Shown one piece after another: positions 13,016 through 36,965 of a stretch of DNA of 64,000 bases; the stretch's first letter is position 1, and the number at the start of each line of letters is the position of its first letter. The stretch comes from Echinometra lucunter (lineage: Eukaryota > Echinodermata > Echinoidea > Camarodonta > Echinometridae). The position numbers and the translations under genes are program-made. The DNA lies in assembly GCA_029962745.1 (NCBI GenBank), contig CM057169.1, forward strand, positions 22,388,020 to 22,452,019, read 5' to 3'. The notes beneath the pieces are model-generated. The model was not told where the DNA came from and searched no databases. It saw nothing but the letters and a program-made list of their open reading frames with translations.

Positions 13016-14441
13016 AGTGAAACCAAAGTAAAGTCACAACACAAACCGTACTACCCTTGTATTCTGTTTATTTCGAGTAATACTACATCTCTGACATCAT
13101 CCCTATATCTTTCATTCTCTCTCTCTCTCTCTATCTCTTTCTCCTCTCTGTTTCCCATCTGTCTTTCCCTCCTCTCTTTCTTGCTCACTCTGCTCTCTGG
13201 ATCTTAACCTTCTTTTTTTCTCATTCTCCCCCGAGCACAATTCCCTAGTCTTACTAAAATTTGCTGAAAGATGAATAATTTTCAATTAGTATCTTGCTTT
13301 TTAAAAATATTATGTACATTTTCTGACTATTCACAACGCCGAGTGTGATCCAAGAAGTGTTCTTTGCTCTACTCATCTAAAATATATATGATTCAGAGTA
13401 AGGTTAAGTTTGGATCTCGGACTGAAGTTAAGACTGTGACCACTAGTATACAATGAACAAAAATGCAAGTCACTGCAGAATGCAATGCACTATACAATGC
13501 ACTATAAACACAGACAACACAATACAAAATGATCACTTTACCTATAAATCCAGTTTCCATACTTCCATAGCATTCTGAAAAATACAATCTGTGTCATAGT
13601 ATTTTTTCAATACCCACTATATAGCAAATACAATCATAGAATTTAATACTGTATATTAGTACTAAATTTATTTAATTAAAATCGTGAAACATAAGATGTG
13701 ACAAATATGGTGAAAGTTGCTTAGCAACCTCCTGCATAGAAAGACCACATGTTTATATAGTTTTTGTTTCCTTAAACAGTATTTCCCATTTCCCACCTGT
13801 TGCTCATGAGAACCTCTACATAAAGACCATCTGCTAATTATGTTAAATCTTCTGCTTTCCTCAAAATCATTCTATATACAGGGGCAGGTTTCACAAAACA
13901 GTCATTAGCATACATTCTTGGACAACCATAGAGTCATATGTTATAGAACTAACACACATTTCAATGTGATGCTTTCAAGAAAAAGGCCCCATTTCTAAAT
14001 GTATTTCAAGGTGTAAACCAAGTGGGATAACAAATTATGTAATTCTACAAAATCACAAATAATGTCTAAGGACATAGTTAAGAGATCTGACAAAAACAAA
14101 CGATTACACCAGAATGACATAATATCAACTGCAAACAATAAATTCTTACGTCCATATTTAGAATAAGAAATTTAGACTTATGTTGTATTTGCCAAGACAT
14201 TATATTCACTTCATAATACACCAGTACACAGTTGTTTTAGCATATCAGGAGCTCTTGCAGCACAGAATACATATACATACATTCTGCGCTTCATAAATTG
14301 ATATATTATCATCATTATTATTATTACATGTAGTTGCAAGCTACATGTGTGTTTATTGACATTGGTCTATAGAGGGATTTCTATTGCAGCTTCAAACCAT
14401 TCCAGTCCAATTAGTTGCCATTTATCAGAAATGTGAGTCTG
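13016..14441. other. Intergenic, pyrimidine-rich then AT-rich
   Basis: A (TC)n-rich stretch lies at about 13,110-13,200. No gene is seen. Confidence 0.5.
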
Positions 14442-15015
14442 TTAAAGGGGATAGAAAGTGAGAAATCATGGGGAAAGGCAGGGTGATCTCGGATGAGAGA
14501 GGGGGAATGCAGTCAGCTGCTCGAGTTTCAAGAAAAGGGATAATCCATTCTAAACAACTGTGATTTATTGCCGTACGTGTTTCAAATTTCGCGCAGTGAA
14601 AAAGCTAATAAACAGTCATATGGAAAAACAATTACATGGCCAGCTCCCTGGGAGAGCCTAAGGGGTGTTACGTAATCCGCGGCGACGACGTGCCGGGGAA
14701 AGGCAATGGAGTTTAATGGCTAGACTAACAAACCAGAAGTAAACTATATTTTGTATTTTGAAATGTTGGAGCATTATACAAGACGTTTCTTCGAGTGAAC
14801 ACGATGAGACCCGTTAAGAGTCTAAACACTTAGAGTTGTTGAGAAATGTGAGAACCCGAAGTGTATGACTAGGTTGAGTTCGGTAAACTTTGTGCTGTCC
14901 CAACTTTTATCGCATTAGTCGACGGGCTCGCATAACGGACGGATTATAGTGTACAAGTAAACAAGCCTTTTGCAAATTCGTTTCCCCATGATTTCCCATT
15001 TGCTGGCCTCTTTAA
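14442..15015. mobile_element. TTAA-flanked MITE, family 3
   Basis: The inverted ends share GAAATCATGGGGAAA exactly (near 14,461 and 14,984) plus a diverged outer part starting TTAAAG. It is about 574 bp with no coding frame. Confidence 0.7.
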
Positions 15016-16469
15016 TATTCCTAAGAAATCATTACCGGAGTGCAGAATGAAAACTAACTCCATTTGAAGAGTGATATCATAATATTGTCTTTTTTACACG
15101 TATGTCAAAGATTTCTAACCCGTTGACTAATGAATTCTCAAATTTCAAATACATAATCATTTTTTAGGACTTCGCCCACTTTTCGAAAGATACTCTGCCC
15201 TCCAACTTTCCTACTTTCTCGCCTCTCCATTTCACCTCCATCTCTATCCACTTTATTTATAGTCCCTTAGGACTTACCACATGGTGAACCGTAAACCCTT
15301 TCTACGAAGATAATCATGGTGTTCATCTAAATATTTACCCTGTAACAGCTGCCTATATTGATAACATACTAGTAGTAAAAGCATATACACCACACAAATC
15401 ACAAGAAAGTAAATCAGTGCTTCCACGGTAACACCATATAATGTGAATAAATGTAAATTCATAAATGCTAATTCCATATGAATATATTCAACTGTACTGA
15501 CCCAACTCATGCATACTACAATAATAGATATTCCCTTTCTTTTTACGAAGAATGCTGAATGGTTCATACTTTCTTGGAAGGAGTGATCTGCATTTTCTCG
15601 ACGCACAATAATTACGACAAGGAAAACATACATGTAGTCAATTACATCAACTGATCAAAACAAGTATTAGATGGTACATGCATACAAGAAAAAAAAAATG
15701 AAATTATTTTTAATTAAAAGTTTAATACCAATGCACCTTGAAAATAACTTTAAAAATTATTTAGGGAGTATCTTTTGAAGATTAATTCAGCTTCTTTGAA
15801 CTGAATGCTTGCAAAAATGTCTTATTTTATCTTGATAACTGATATCAGTTGGAAGGCTGCGCTGATACAAGGACAAGGCTCTCCGGGTGTGTTGAACAGA
15901 TTTTAAAAGATATTCAGAGAATTCAGAAAACAGCCCTGCTTGCAAGATCAAGTACATACCGGTAATTAAGATTTTGATCAGCTTCTGCAAATTTTAGAGA
16001 CATTCATTTCAAAATTGAATTGTCTATCATTTAAAATATCAACTCTATTCTGTAAGCTATCTCCAACTACCCCAAATAGTGTGAAAATACCAAATATAAA
16101 GAAACAGAACTTTGGGTACATAAGATTGTCAGTAACTTTAACAATAAATGGATAATTAATTCAGAATTTGATCAGCTTCTGCCAATTTTAGAGACATTCA
16201 TTTCAAAACTGAATTTGTCTATTATTTCAAATTATCAACTTCATTTTGTAAAGTATTTCCGACTACCCCAAACAGTGAGAAAATATCACATATAAAGAAA
16301 CAGATTTTTAGTTATATCAGATTGTCAGTAACTTTAAGAAATGAATGATTAGTTCATTCAAAATCAATAATGAGGTAACAAGTATTTTCTTCCATTTAAC
16401 TGAGATATACCTGAATATATCAATTCTTTTCATACTCAGAGAATTAAAGAAACTATTCATAGGTAGCTT
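15016..16469 (-). other. GSR 3' flank with a 194-bp tandem duplication
   Basis: This should hold the GSR 3' UTR. Candidate minus-strand poly(A) signals are ATTAAA near 15,720 and AATAAA near 15,252. Between about 15,971 and 16,357 two head-to-tail copies of a unit of about 194 bp are seen, each starting near TTTGATCAGCTTCTGC. A minus-strand open frame of 119 codons (15,274-15,633) is hydrophobic but unrecognised, and I do not call it a gene. Confidence 0.5.
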
Positions 16470-28114
<11,645 letters not shown>

Positions 28115-29103
28115 CAAAAGGACTGGACCGTTTTGTCACCTATTGTGTCCTAGATGAAGTAGCGAGGTCTAGCTATGTGGTGCGAAAGCGAATCTGAAAT
28201 GCTGTATTTTTTAGCAAGTCATTGTGCTCTGCATGCAACACGGCGTGCAACCTCAATTATTGTTTACGTTTTATATTGAGCCTAGAATTGACAAGCAAAC
28301 TCTTTTTTGTGAATTGAAGGGAAGTTTGTGCTATTTTCTTCAGCTCTTTATACGCTCAAAATGTATAAAGTGTAGGTATGGTCAAATTTCTATATTTGAA
28401 GTTTGTTTTAATATTTTTTAGTGAAGTAAAGGAAATATTTTACATTTGCTTTGTTTTTAAAAATCCTACTTAGTTTGAAACACCAGACTAATGTTGTAAG
28501 TGCCCTATTCGCTTTCCAGACAGATTTATGTCACTTTCATTACACGCTTGCTCCGTGACGATCAAGAGCTAAAAATATGAAAATACTTTGAACAGGATTA
28601 AGTTCGTAATCTATCAAACTGAGAAATATTTTGATGTCCTTCAAAGTAAATGGATATTAAACACTAATGAGAGACGGGATGAGAGAAGTCATTTACATCT
28701 TGAGCTGAGACTTAGACTAACACCAAAGTCGACGCCCATTTTTCCTATTTCTCTGTCTCGAGGGTCGTCGAGGGTCGTCTCGGGTCGTCTCACACATTTA
28801 TAAAAATGCATTTTGCAGACTTTCCGAAAAGAGGTGCAGTTTGATTTTCTCCAATAATTTGATATCTTTGCAGGATAAGAGTCAATTTGAAAAATGAGGT
28901 ACTACTCATGTATTGGCCTAAAATATAAGTCTAAATCAATGCTCACAAATTCTCTATCAGCTCATCCTGCATCTACCCTCTCCCGGGCCCTCTCCAGACT
29001 TTCCTGCTCTTTCTTTCTCTTTCTCTCATATCTGATATCTATGCCCTTGTATCTTCTTTTAGTTATTTTTTTCTGATGAATGTTCTACTAGCCCCCCCCC
29101 CCC

Positions 29104-29155
<52 letters not shown>

Positions 29156-30140
29156 CTCTCTCATTCTAACTTAATTTCAGTGTTTTAATAACTCATATAC
29201 CTTTCATTATATGAATTATGCCACAAATGGGAACATTACCCCTCCACAATACCATCTCTCTAATCCCTCATTATCATCCCACCTCTTTCAATCTCTCTCT
29301 TTCCCTCTCTTGTTTATCCCCCCTTCCTTTGCTCTTTCCTGCTCTCTCTGCTTCTCTCTCTCTCTCTCTGATTTGAATAAGACACTCCCTCAATTCAAAA
29401 TGATCAATCTATTCCCGAGTGAAGAGACGAAAGAAAACTTTAACATATAATCATGAGTCAAAGACACTGCATGGATTTACAAAATACATCTTTTATGCAT
29501 TTATTCCCAAAGCAAGAAATACCAGTGCCTCAAATAATTTGCAAAATATAAATGTAAAAATTACAGAAAATACAAAGCTAGAAGAAGTACTGAAAGATGT
29601 ATTACAGTCTTTTGAAAACAGATTTAGTATTTATTATTTATTCTGCATTTCCAAGAGAAATACAACAATATAAACAAAGTGGTTACAAATATTAGAACAT
29701 TTACACATGATACACATATACACCTCAGGAACAAGCAAACATTGCATTATCAGCAATTTCCTTTGAAATTAAACAATTCTACATTTTTCCGAGCTAAATA
29801 CATTTTGCTAAAGTATTCTGCCCAATTCACGGTAACAATACAAAGGCCTTATAATAGATGGTTCATACACTACTATTATTGCTTGGATATAAAGTTCAAT
29901 AGTGTGACAAAATAGGCCTTAAGAGTCGGGGGCAGAGCTAGGAGATAGGGGGGCTGGAATAAAAGACAGGGTTTGTGTGTGGCTAGAATCATGTCTATTC
30001 TCTGAATTCTGACTAGAAACATTTTCTTTTGGAAATCATGTGTTCATTAAAAAGAGACTGTTCAATTTTTGTGTCTGGCATACCACAAAGTGAACAAGTA
30101 TTTGAGAGCCTAAAGAGGTATGGTATTAAACCAGCAGATC
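28115..30140. other. GSR upstream region and intergenic
   Basis: The GSR promoter should lie just right of 28,114. I see no TATA box and no clear antioxidant element. A polypyrimidine block (poly-C then (TC)n, about 29,090-29,165) and further TC-rich DNA to 29,370 follow. No gene is seen. Confidence 0.5.
29090..29165. repeat. Poly-C and (TC)n microsatellite
   Basis: About 17 C's run into a long CT dinucleotide tract, a homopurine-homopyrimidine mirror able to form triplex DNA. Confidence 0.9.
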
Positions 30141-30141
30141 A

Positions 30142-30690
30142 TTAGACAGTGGTTCATTAAGGTTTATGGGTTGATTATCATATTATAAAGATCTTGTGTG
30201 AAAATCTAGGAATTCTGGGGAAATCTGGGAAAGACCAATAGAACTTCTTACCATCCTCAGTCAGATGGCATGGCCGAGAGGCACAAACACACTCTCAAGC
30301 AACAGCTGGGAAAGCAGCTACATGATGTAGGCTCATCTTGGGATAAGATCTAGGGTGAGGTTAAATTGGCCTGCAAGACAACTCCTCACTCATCCATTGG
30401 CTAATCACCATTCTTTCTGGTCCATGGTTGAGACGCTAGTTAACCTTACTGTTCCTCTTTTCCTCCTTCTTCCCTTTCCAGGCCGGATCTTGACATGTAT
30501 GATACAGACCTTCTTTCTCGCATTGACTAAGCTTTCAGCTGTACTACCAAGAGATCTGCTGAAGCACTTGAAGCACAGAAACATTTTGATGCTTGTTCAT
30601 GATTTGCTCCATACAAAGTTGATGACTTAGTCTTGATCACTGACTCTACGAACTCTCACCACAAGTCATCCCCCAGCTGGGAAGGTCCAG
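30142..30690 (+). mobile_element. Ty3/gypsy integrase C-terminal remnant
   Basis: TSYHPQSDGMAERHKHTLKQ is the integrase-core signature around the catalytic Glu. Downstream pieces in shifting frames (FAPYKVDDLVLITDS type) resemble the tail after the integrase core. Several stops and frameshifts make it dead. Confidence 0.78.
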
Positions 30691-31610
30691 ATTGTGTTAC
30701 ATGTACCTGCCAAGTACAAACCTTCTGTCTATCAGGAATCGAAAACAACATGGGACATCTTAGGCCAGAGAAAGTGCTATATCTGGCACGAGAAAGATTT
30801 TACTGGCCTAATGTGGATGATGACTTGACCAGGTACTAGTACATAACCCAACAATGTATATGCCTGAAGTAGAGGAAACCTCAGAGACAGACCAAAGCTA
30901 ATCTCATCCTCATCAAGACCATACAGCCCTTGGGGATGCCCTTGCTTACAGTGCAAAGAGCATGATCTTTATCTAACTCTTCTTAATTTGTCCAAATCTT
31001 TGCTGGAGAGAAGTTCAAGTGAATGAATCAGTGAGTAGTTTTGTCGTATTTACTTAAAGAACAAGTTGATTAAAATTATGGCAGCCAAAAGACCACTGGA
31101 TACTCCAGAAAAAAGACCGCACAGCCCTTTGAGTTAATTTTGATGACTTTGTACATCTGGAGTGTAGCAAAGGGGGCTAAGAGTATTGTGGTGGATGATC
31201 AGTTCACTCGCTTCACACAGGCCTACCCTACTCGAAACAAAAGCAGAAAGATAGCAGCTGGCATCACCTTCAATAACAACTGTCATAAGTATATGAATTT
31301 CAGAAAAAGACTTTACAATGACCAGGGAAGAGAGTTTGAGAATCATCTGTTTCATAGTCTCACACTCTCGCACAACACCCTACAGTCCGCAGGGTCAAGT
31401 GGAGAGGTTCAATGGGACGCTGCTTGGAATGCTACGGACCCTCGCAAAAGAGCAGAAGAGTTTACGGGGAGCTTATGTTGGTAAAGTGGTACTATGCCTA
31501 CATTGCAATGATTCAATACGATACTCATCATTTCACTTGCTCTTCCGCAGACATCCTCACCTCCCTATTGATCTTGCTTTTGGATTGGATCATAATCATG
31601 ACTGAAAGTG
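30690..31610 (+). mobile_element. Second Ty3/gypsy integrase remnant (H2C2 then core)
   Basis: MGHLRPEKVLYLARERFYWP marks the integrase zinc-binding region. A core follows with VVDDQFTRFTQAYPTRNKS, RLYNDQGREFENH and, in a shifted frame, YSPQGQVERFNGTLLGMLRT and HLPIDLAFG. The domain order shows it is a separate element from the piece to its left. It is broken by frameshifts and stops. Confidence 0.82.
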
Positions 31611-32185
31611 TACTTCCAGCAAGGAGAGCTATGTGATCCAACGGAAACAACAGATGAAATAAGCCTATGACATTGCTTCTAGGAATTGATTTATAGTTGT
31701 TTTTGGTATAATGCAATATTTCATATTCATCTATGTAAATTTCATCCTGCTAATTTTGTATTCTTTTACCATGTATTTCCATCTTGTGTTATATGATTTT
31801 TTGTTTTTATTCCACAGCTTCTTGCTGATGTAAGTTCCGTGAATAAATAATATCAATTTGAAATGAACAGAAAATTGATGGAATAACAGACAGCCGGCCA
31901 ATGGAAACAGGGTGTATGTAGTCCTTTTCGTCTGTTAATAAACTATTCTATCACCAAATATATGTACTTATCTATTTGAGAGAGCCCCTTCATCTTGAGT
32001 GAATTCCATTCTACATGTTAACACTCACCACTCAGCACGTTATGTGAACGATTACTACAACATTATATAAACATTAATTTAAATACCTGTATAGCAAAGA
32101 AAAGAGACGACCTCTTGCTGATGTAAACATTATGGCTCAAGAAGCCTGATGACATTTTTCTCCTCAAAGACGAGAATACCAACCA
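31611..32185. other. Between remnants, no gene
   Basis: AT-rich, no recognised domain. Confidence 0.4.
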
Positions 32186-32440
32186 TTAAATCATACTGTC
32201 AAAATTCAGAGAGCCAAGTTCCTCACTAAGATGCATAATAAGCACTTTGGCTTTTGGGATGAGTACAAATATTCCAGACACTGAGAGGTTGTTGCACTGG
32301 GGTGTAAGTCCAAACCCTCTGAACTACTGGCAGGAAGTAGGGCGATATGCACAGGATGGAAGACCATGGATAGCAACAGTGAATGCCACAGGGCACTCGG
32401 TAGGCTTAAGGCATAGGACATTTGTTAAACATGTAAAAAA
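32186..32440 (+). pseudogene. RecQ-like helicase fragment, copy 1
   Basis: The frame reads GMSTNIPDTERLLHWGVSP, then NYWQEVGRYAQDGRP, matching motifs V and VI of the RecQ-family helicase C domain. The region before it is broken, and the motif VI arginine-rich GRxGRDG is altered. It is similar to copies at 36.5 and 37.4 kb, so it is a duplicated or mobile sequence. Confidence 0.7.
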
Positions 32441-32837
32441 AAAAATTCAATGTGTAACGACAGAGCTAATATGGTGATATCTACATCTACCTGAGGGCCA
32501 AACTGGAGGAGTATTTTCAACAAAATCCTCAACAGCCAAAAATTTAATGAACTAACATATTGCATTAATAATTAGTCACTTGATTTGAAATAGCTTCATA
32601 TTTCAAGATAAACATCAGGAGCCCCCATTACGAAACACGATGAAAAGATGTACAAAAACATGTGACAAACAGGAAGTTTACCATAGCAAAGAAGAAAGAG
32701 AAAAGACCTCTTGCATGCGCAAACATTATGGATTGAGAAACATATTTTTCTCCTCAAGCGAGAATACAACCATTAATTCATGATTTTCACATTCAGATTA
32801 ATTGTCCTTACAGGAAAAATTCACCAATATACCAAAC

Positions 32838-33032
32838 AATCTGATTAGATTGTCTTCCTGTGATGGTGCATACTAGTACAAAATTTGAAGCTCACACTTA
32901 AAACAGTACTTGATATAGGGCATTAATAAAAAAGTCGGTCGAATGAAAAGACAGAAATAAAGATGACTGACGGACAAAGAACGGACAACCTGGAAACATG
33001 TTGCTACAAAAAACAAGGCAAACGCCAAGCGT
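32838..33032 (+). mobile_element. Left part of a second hairpin-ended family, interrupted
   Basis: It starts near AATCTGATTAGATTGTCTTCC and resembles 36,100-36,270. The matching right end (CACTGCCATCATCTTC...GGTGGAGGCATAAA) resumes at 34,774-34,811, after the inserted 33,033-34,763 element. Confidence 0.6.
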
Positions 33033-34763
33033 TGTCTCGCCTGCATATTGCAGTCATGAAGAGACTGCATGTCAAAACTATGCTATATGACTTCTGAGGC
33101 TGTCAGCAGTTTAGGGGGTGAATTGTGGTTCTGACAGTTTACATATGCAATAATGGTATAGGCCTACTTTATCCCTAGGAAATCAGATAACACTAAGAAT
33201 GCTGTTAATACTATGAAGCTATAATTATTTCCATGCAAGTAAGGAAATGAATGTTAGTGAAAAAGAATGTAACTGATAAAATGTGAGTAAAATTGTAAAA
33301 TTAAATTAATTATTAAGGTGTTATGGCAAACTTATTGTTTGAAAAATGGTATGAATTTGGTGATTCCACGTCAAAGCTATAGAAAGTTATTAGGTGTACA
33401 ACATAGCACAGTGCCAGTTATGAAAAGTTCATTGACCTTTGACCTTTGACCTTAATCAAATTCAACTCACATTCGAACTTGACCTGCACCTTCAAGAGAT
33501 GGACCTCTCATATGAATTTGGCAATCCTACCTCGAAGGTATAGAAAGTTATTGTGTGTACAACATAGCACAGTGCCAGTCATGGAAAGTTTATTGACCTT
33601 TGACCTCTGACCTTATTCAAATTCAACTCATACTCAAACTTGACCTGTGCCTTCAAGAGATGTACCTCTGGTATAAATTTGGTGATCCCACCTCAAAGCT
33701 ATAGAAAGTTATTGTGTGTACAACACAGCACAGTGCCAGTCATGGAAAGTTCATTGACCTTTGACCTTTGACCTTAATCAAATTCAACTCACATTCGAAC
33801 TTGACCTGCACCTTGAAGAGATGGACCTCTTGTATGAATTTGGCAATCCTACCTCGAAGGTATAAAAAGTTATTGTGTGTACAATATAGCACAGTGCTAG
33901 TCATGGAAAGTTCATTGACCTTTGACCTTTGACCTTATTCAAATTCGACTCATATTCGAACTTGACCTGCGCCTTCAAGAGATGGACCTCTGGTATGAAT
34001 TTGGTGATTCCACGTCAAAGCTATAGAAAGTTATTAGGTGTACAACATAGCACAGTGCCAGTTATGAAAAGTTCATTGACCTTTGACCTTTGACCTCAAC
34101 TCACATTCGAACTTGACCTGCACCTTCAAGAGATGGACCTCTCATATGAATTTGGCAATCCTACCTCGAAGGTATAGAAAGTTATTGTGTGTACAACATA
34201 GCACAGTGCCAGTCATGGAAAGTTCATTGACCTTTGACCTCTGACCTTATTCAAATTCAACTCATACTCAAACTTGACCTGTGCCTTCAAGAGATGTACC
34301 TCTGGTATAAATTTGGTGATCCTACCTCGAAGCTATAGAAAGTTATTGTGTGTACAACACAGCACAGTGCCAGTCATGGAAAGTTCATTGACCTTTGACC
34401 TTTGACCTTAATCAAATTCAACTCACATTCGAACTTGACCTGCACCTTCAAGAGATGGACCTTTTGTATGAATTTGGCAATCCTACCTCGAAGGTATAAA
34501 AAGTTATTGTGTGTACAATATAGCACAGTGCCAGTCATGGAAAGTTCATTGACCTTTGACCTTTGACCTTATTCAAATTCGACTCATATTCGAACTTGAC
34601 CTGCGCCTTCAAGAGATGGACCTCTGGTATGAATTTGGTGATCCCACCTTAAAGCTATAGAAAGTTATTGGGTGTACAACACAATTGTTGACGACGACGC
34701 CGACGACGCCGACGACACCGGAAATAGTGATACCTATGTCTCGCTCCGCTACGCAGGCGAGAC
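33033..34763 (+). mobile_element. Hairpin-ended tandem-core element with higher-order array
   Basis: The left end GTCTCGCCTGC (33,033) is the exact inverse of the right end GCAGGCGAGAC (34,753-34,763). A terminal hairpin spans 34,738-34,763, preceded by GACGACGCC microsatellite DNA. The interior is an array of 161-bp units. It has the same structural class as the 17-kb and 62-kb elements but a different core. Confidence 0.8.
33359..34683. repeat. 161-bp satellite in a four-unit higher-order array
   Basis: Unit starts: 33,359, 33,520, 33,681, 33,842, 34,003, 34,154, 34,315, 34,476 and a partial at 34,637. All full units are 161 bp except the fifth (151 bp, a 10-bp loss). Units 1-4 match units 5-8 in order better than they match each other, so the repeat block is about 640 bp. 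Every unit has TTGACCTTTGACC or a close variant. Confidence 0.92.
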
Positions 34764-35196
34764 AAAAACCACAAATGCCACTGCCATCATCTTCAGTAGG
34801 TGGAGGCATAAAAATAAACACACTGACAAGAGGTAAAATAGAAGAAAAATCATATCAATCAAATATACCATGCACTGAGAAGTTCCAGTTGATATTACGG
34901 ATTCTGAGGTGACTTGCATAGCACTATTTTCAGAAAATACGCCAGTCACCGAAGAATCCATAATTTCAGCTAGTACTTTGAAAAGAGTGCATGGCATATT
35001 TGATTTATATCCTACAAGAGACAAAAGGTACATAAAAATAGTAATAAAAAAAGTCAACTTACCACATTTGCTTATTTTGCCTTGTCACACTAGGTCACAT
35101 TTCCTATAGTCAACGATGAACGATGCAACAATCATGAAAATAACAATGAAAACTTGAACTTCGAAGTAAACAAAAAACAATGAAAACTGGAACACC

Positions 35197-35592
35197 ATGG
35201 GCCTACAAAACGCCTCTTCCACTTTCCAGCTTTCTCTGTAGTCTTCACTGGGACTCAGTGCTAGTTTATCTCGATGATGTAATCATCTTTGGACGAACAT
35301 TTCAGAAAAACTTATGCGATTGAGTGCTGCAAGCTTCAAATTGAAGCCCTAAAAGAGCTCTTCGTTTCAAGAGAACATTACTTTTCTGAGTCATGTCATC
35401 TCATCCACTGGTGTGCTGCCTGATCCAGCCAACATCAAGAAGGTTCGTAAATGGTCTACACCACGCAATATTACAGAGGTACAATCATTACTTCATCTGT
35501 GCAGTTATTACCGCCGATTTGTCAAGGGTTTTGCTCAAATTGTCCATCCACTCTATCAGCTTACTAACGAAGGAGTTCCGTTTGAGTGGTAA
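35197..35592 (+). mobile_element. Ty3/gypsy reverse-transcriptase remnant
   Basis: MGLQNASSTFQ is a conserved RT segment. LVYLDDVIIFGRTFQKN carries the YxDD catalytic motif. FLSHVISSTGVLPDPANIKK and HLCSYYRRFVKGFAQIVHP are the RT/RNase H connection. A stop and frameshifts lie between these pieces. It is downstream of the integrase remnants, so it belongs to another insertion or a rearranged copy. Confidence 0.82.
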
Positions 35593-36099
35593 GAAGACCA
35601 AGCTTGAAGCTCATACTTCAAAATATTCTTAAGATATGGAGATAAGGAAAGAGTGGAATGGATGCATGGAAAAACATAAATATAGAGGGAAAAAAGACGG
35701 ACCATTGGCAGACAGACAACCTAAACACATTATATGCATCTGGTACCATGTTAGGTGGGTGGAGGAATAAACATAAGAGGTTAAAAAAAGAGAAAAAAAA
35801 AACCATATGAGGTAAAATAATGAACTGACATATTGCATATATTATTAGTCATATGATTTGAAATAGTTTCATGTTTTGAAGATGAACATCGGAAACCCCC
35901 ATTACAAAACACAATGAAAAGATGTACGAGAAAAACGTGACAAATAGGAAGTTTTTCATAGAAAAGAAAAAAGAGAGAAGACATCTTGCAGACACAAAAA
36001 TTAAGGATCGAGAAGTCTTTACAGATTTTTCTCCTCAAAGACGAAAATACCAACCATTATTAAATAATGGATTTTCGGATTCGGATTAAATCCAAACAA

Positions 36100-36330
36100 T
36101 CTGATCAAATTGTCTTCCAGTGATGGTGCATACTAGCACCAAGTTTGAGTTTGAAGTTTAACAGTACTTGAGATATGGCTTGACTTGACTTGACTTGACT
36201 TGACTTACTTGCATTAACAAAAAAGTGGGTCGAATGGACAGACAGACATAAAGACCAGTGATGGACAAAGAACACACAACCGAGGAATATAATGCCACTG
36301 CCACCACCTTCAGTAGGTGGAGGCATAAAA
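36100..36330 (+). mobile_element. Second hairpin-ended family, copy 2
   Basis: It has AATCTGATCAAATTGTCTTCC, (TTGAC)n near 36,180, GGACAGACAGACA and an end hairpin ACCACCTTCAGTAGGTGG followed by GCATAAAAATAAA. Confidence 0.55.
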
Positions 36331-36526
36331 ATAAATACATTGGCAAGAGGTGAAATAGAAGAAAATTTATAGAACCTTCTATATCAAAATATAATGAACT
36401 GACATACTGTATTTATTTTTTTTTCACTTGATCAAACAGAAGTTTCACAGCTTGTGGAGACATATATGTGTTCATGAGGGCTAAACTGCTAGAGTCTTTT
36501 CGACAAAATCCACAACAGCTAAGTTC

Positions 36527-36865
36527 TTGCCGATTAGAAAAATATACCATGGCAAACTCTTGAGAGACGAACAGCAACGAATACTGTTAAAATTCAGAGA
36601 GTCAAGTTCCTCACTAAGATGCTTAATAAGCACTGTGGTTTTCTGGATGAGTACTAATATTCCAGACGCTGAGAGGGTGTTGCACTGGGGTGCAAGTCCC
36701 AACCCTCTGAACTACTGGCAGGAAGTAGGGAGGTGTGCATGTGATGGGAGGCCAGGGATGGCAACCATGTTCATTACAGGACACTCCTTGAGCTCGAAAC
36801 ATGCAGCAGATAGCATAAAAAGGTTTCTCAAAAATGTAAAACAGGAAAAAAATCAGGAAGGGTAA
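36527..36865 (+). pseudogene. RecQ-like helicase fragment, copy 2
   Basis: This is the longest open copy (112 codons). It includes YHGKLLRDEQQRILLKFRES, STVVFWMSTNIPDAERVLHW and YWQEVGRCACDGRPG, i.e. the helicase C domain from before motif V through motif VI. Canonical motif VI is QExGRxGRDG, and here the second GR is AC, removing the arginine finger. No motifs I-IV are nearby. It may have come from a host gene copied by a transposon or from a transposon that encodes a helicase. Confidence 0.72.
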
Positions 36866-36965
36866 AGCTCCTTTAGTAATGTAAATTGACAAAATGAATC
36901 ACATTGCATACTAGAACTAAGTTTAAAGTTTGCACCGCAAATGGTTCTTGAGATATACTAAAACC

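Noticed and set aside
15274..15633. Minus-strand 119-codon hydrophobic open frame
   Set aside because: It lies in the likely GSR 3' UTR, resembles no family I know and has no splice context. It is probably chance in AT-rich DNA.
33359..34683. CRISPR-like array
   Set aside because: Units are adjacent with no unique spacers, the genome is animal, and the array lies inside a transposon.
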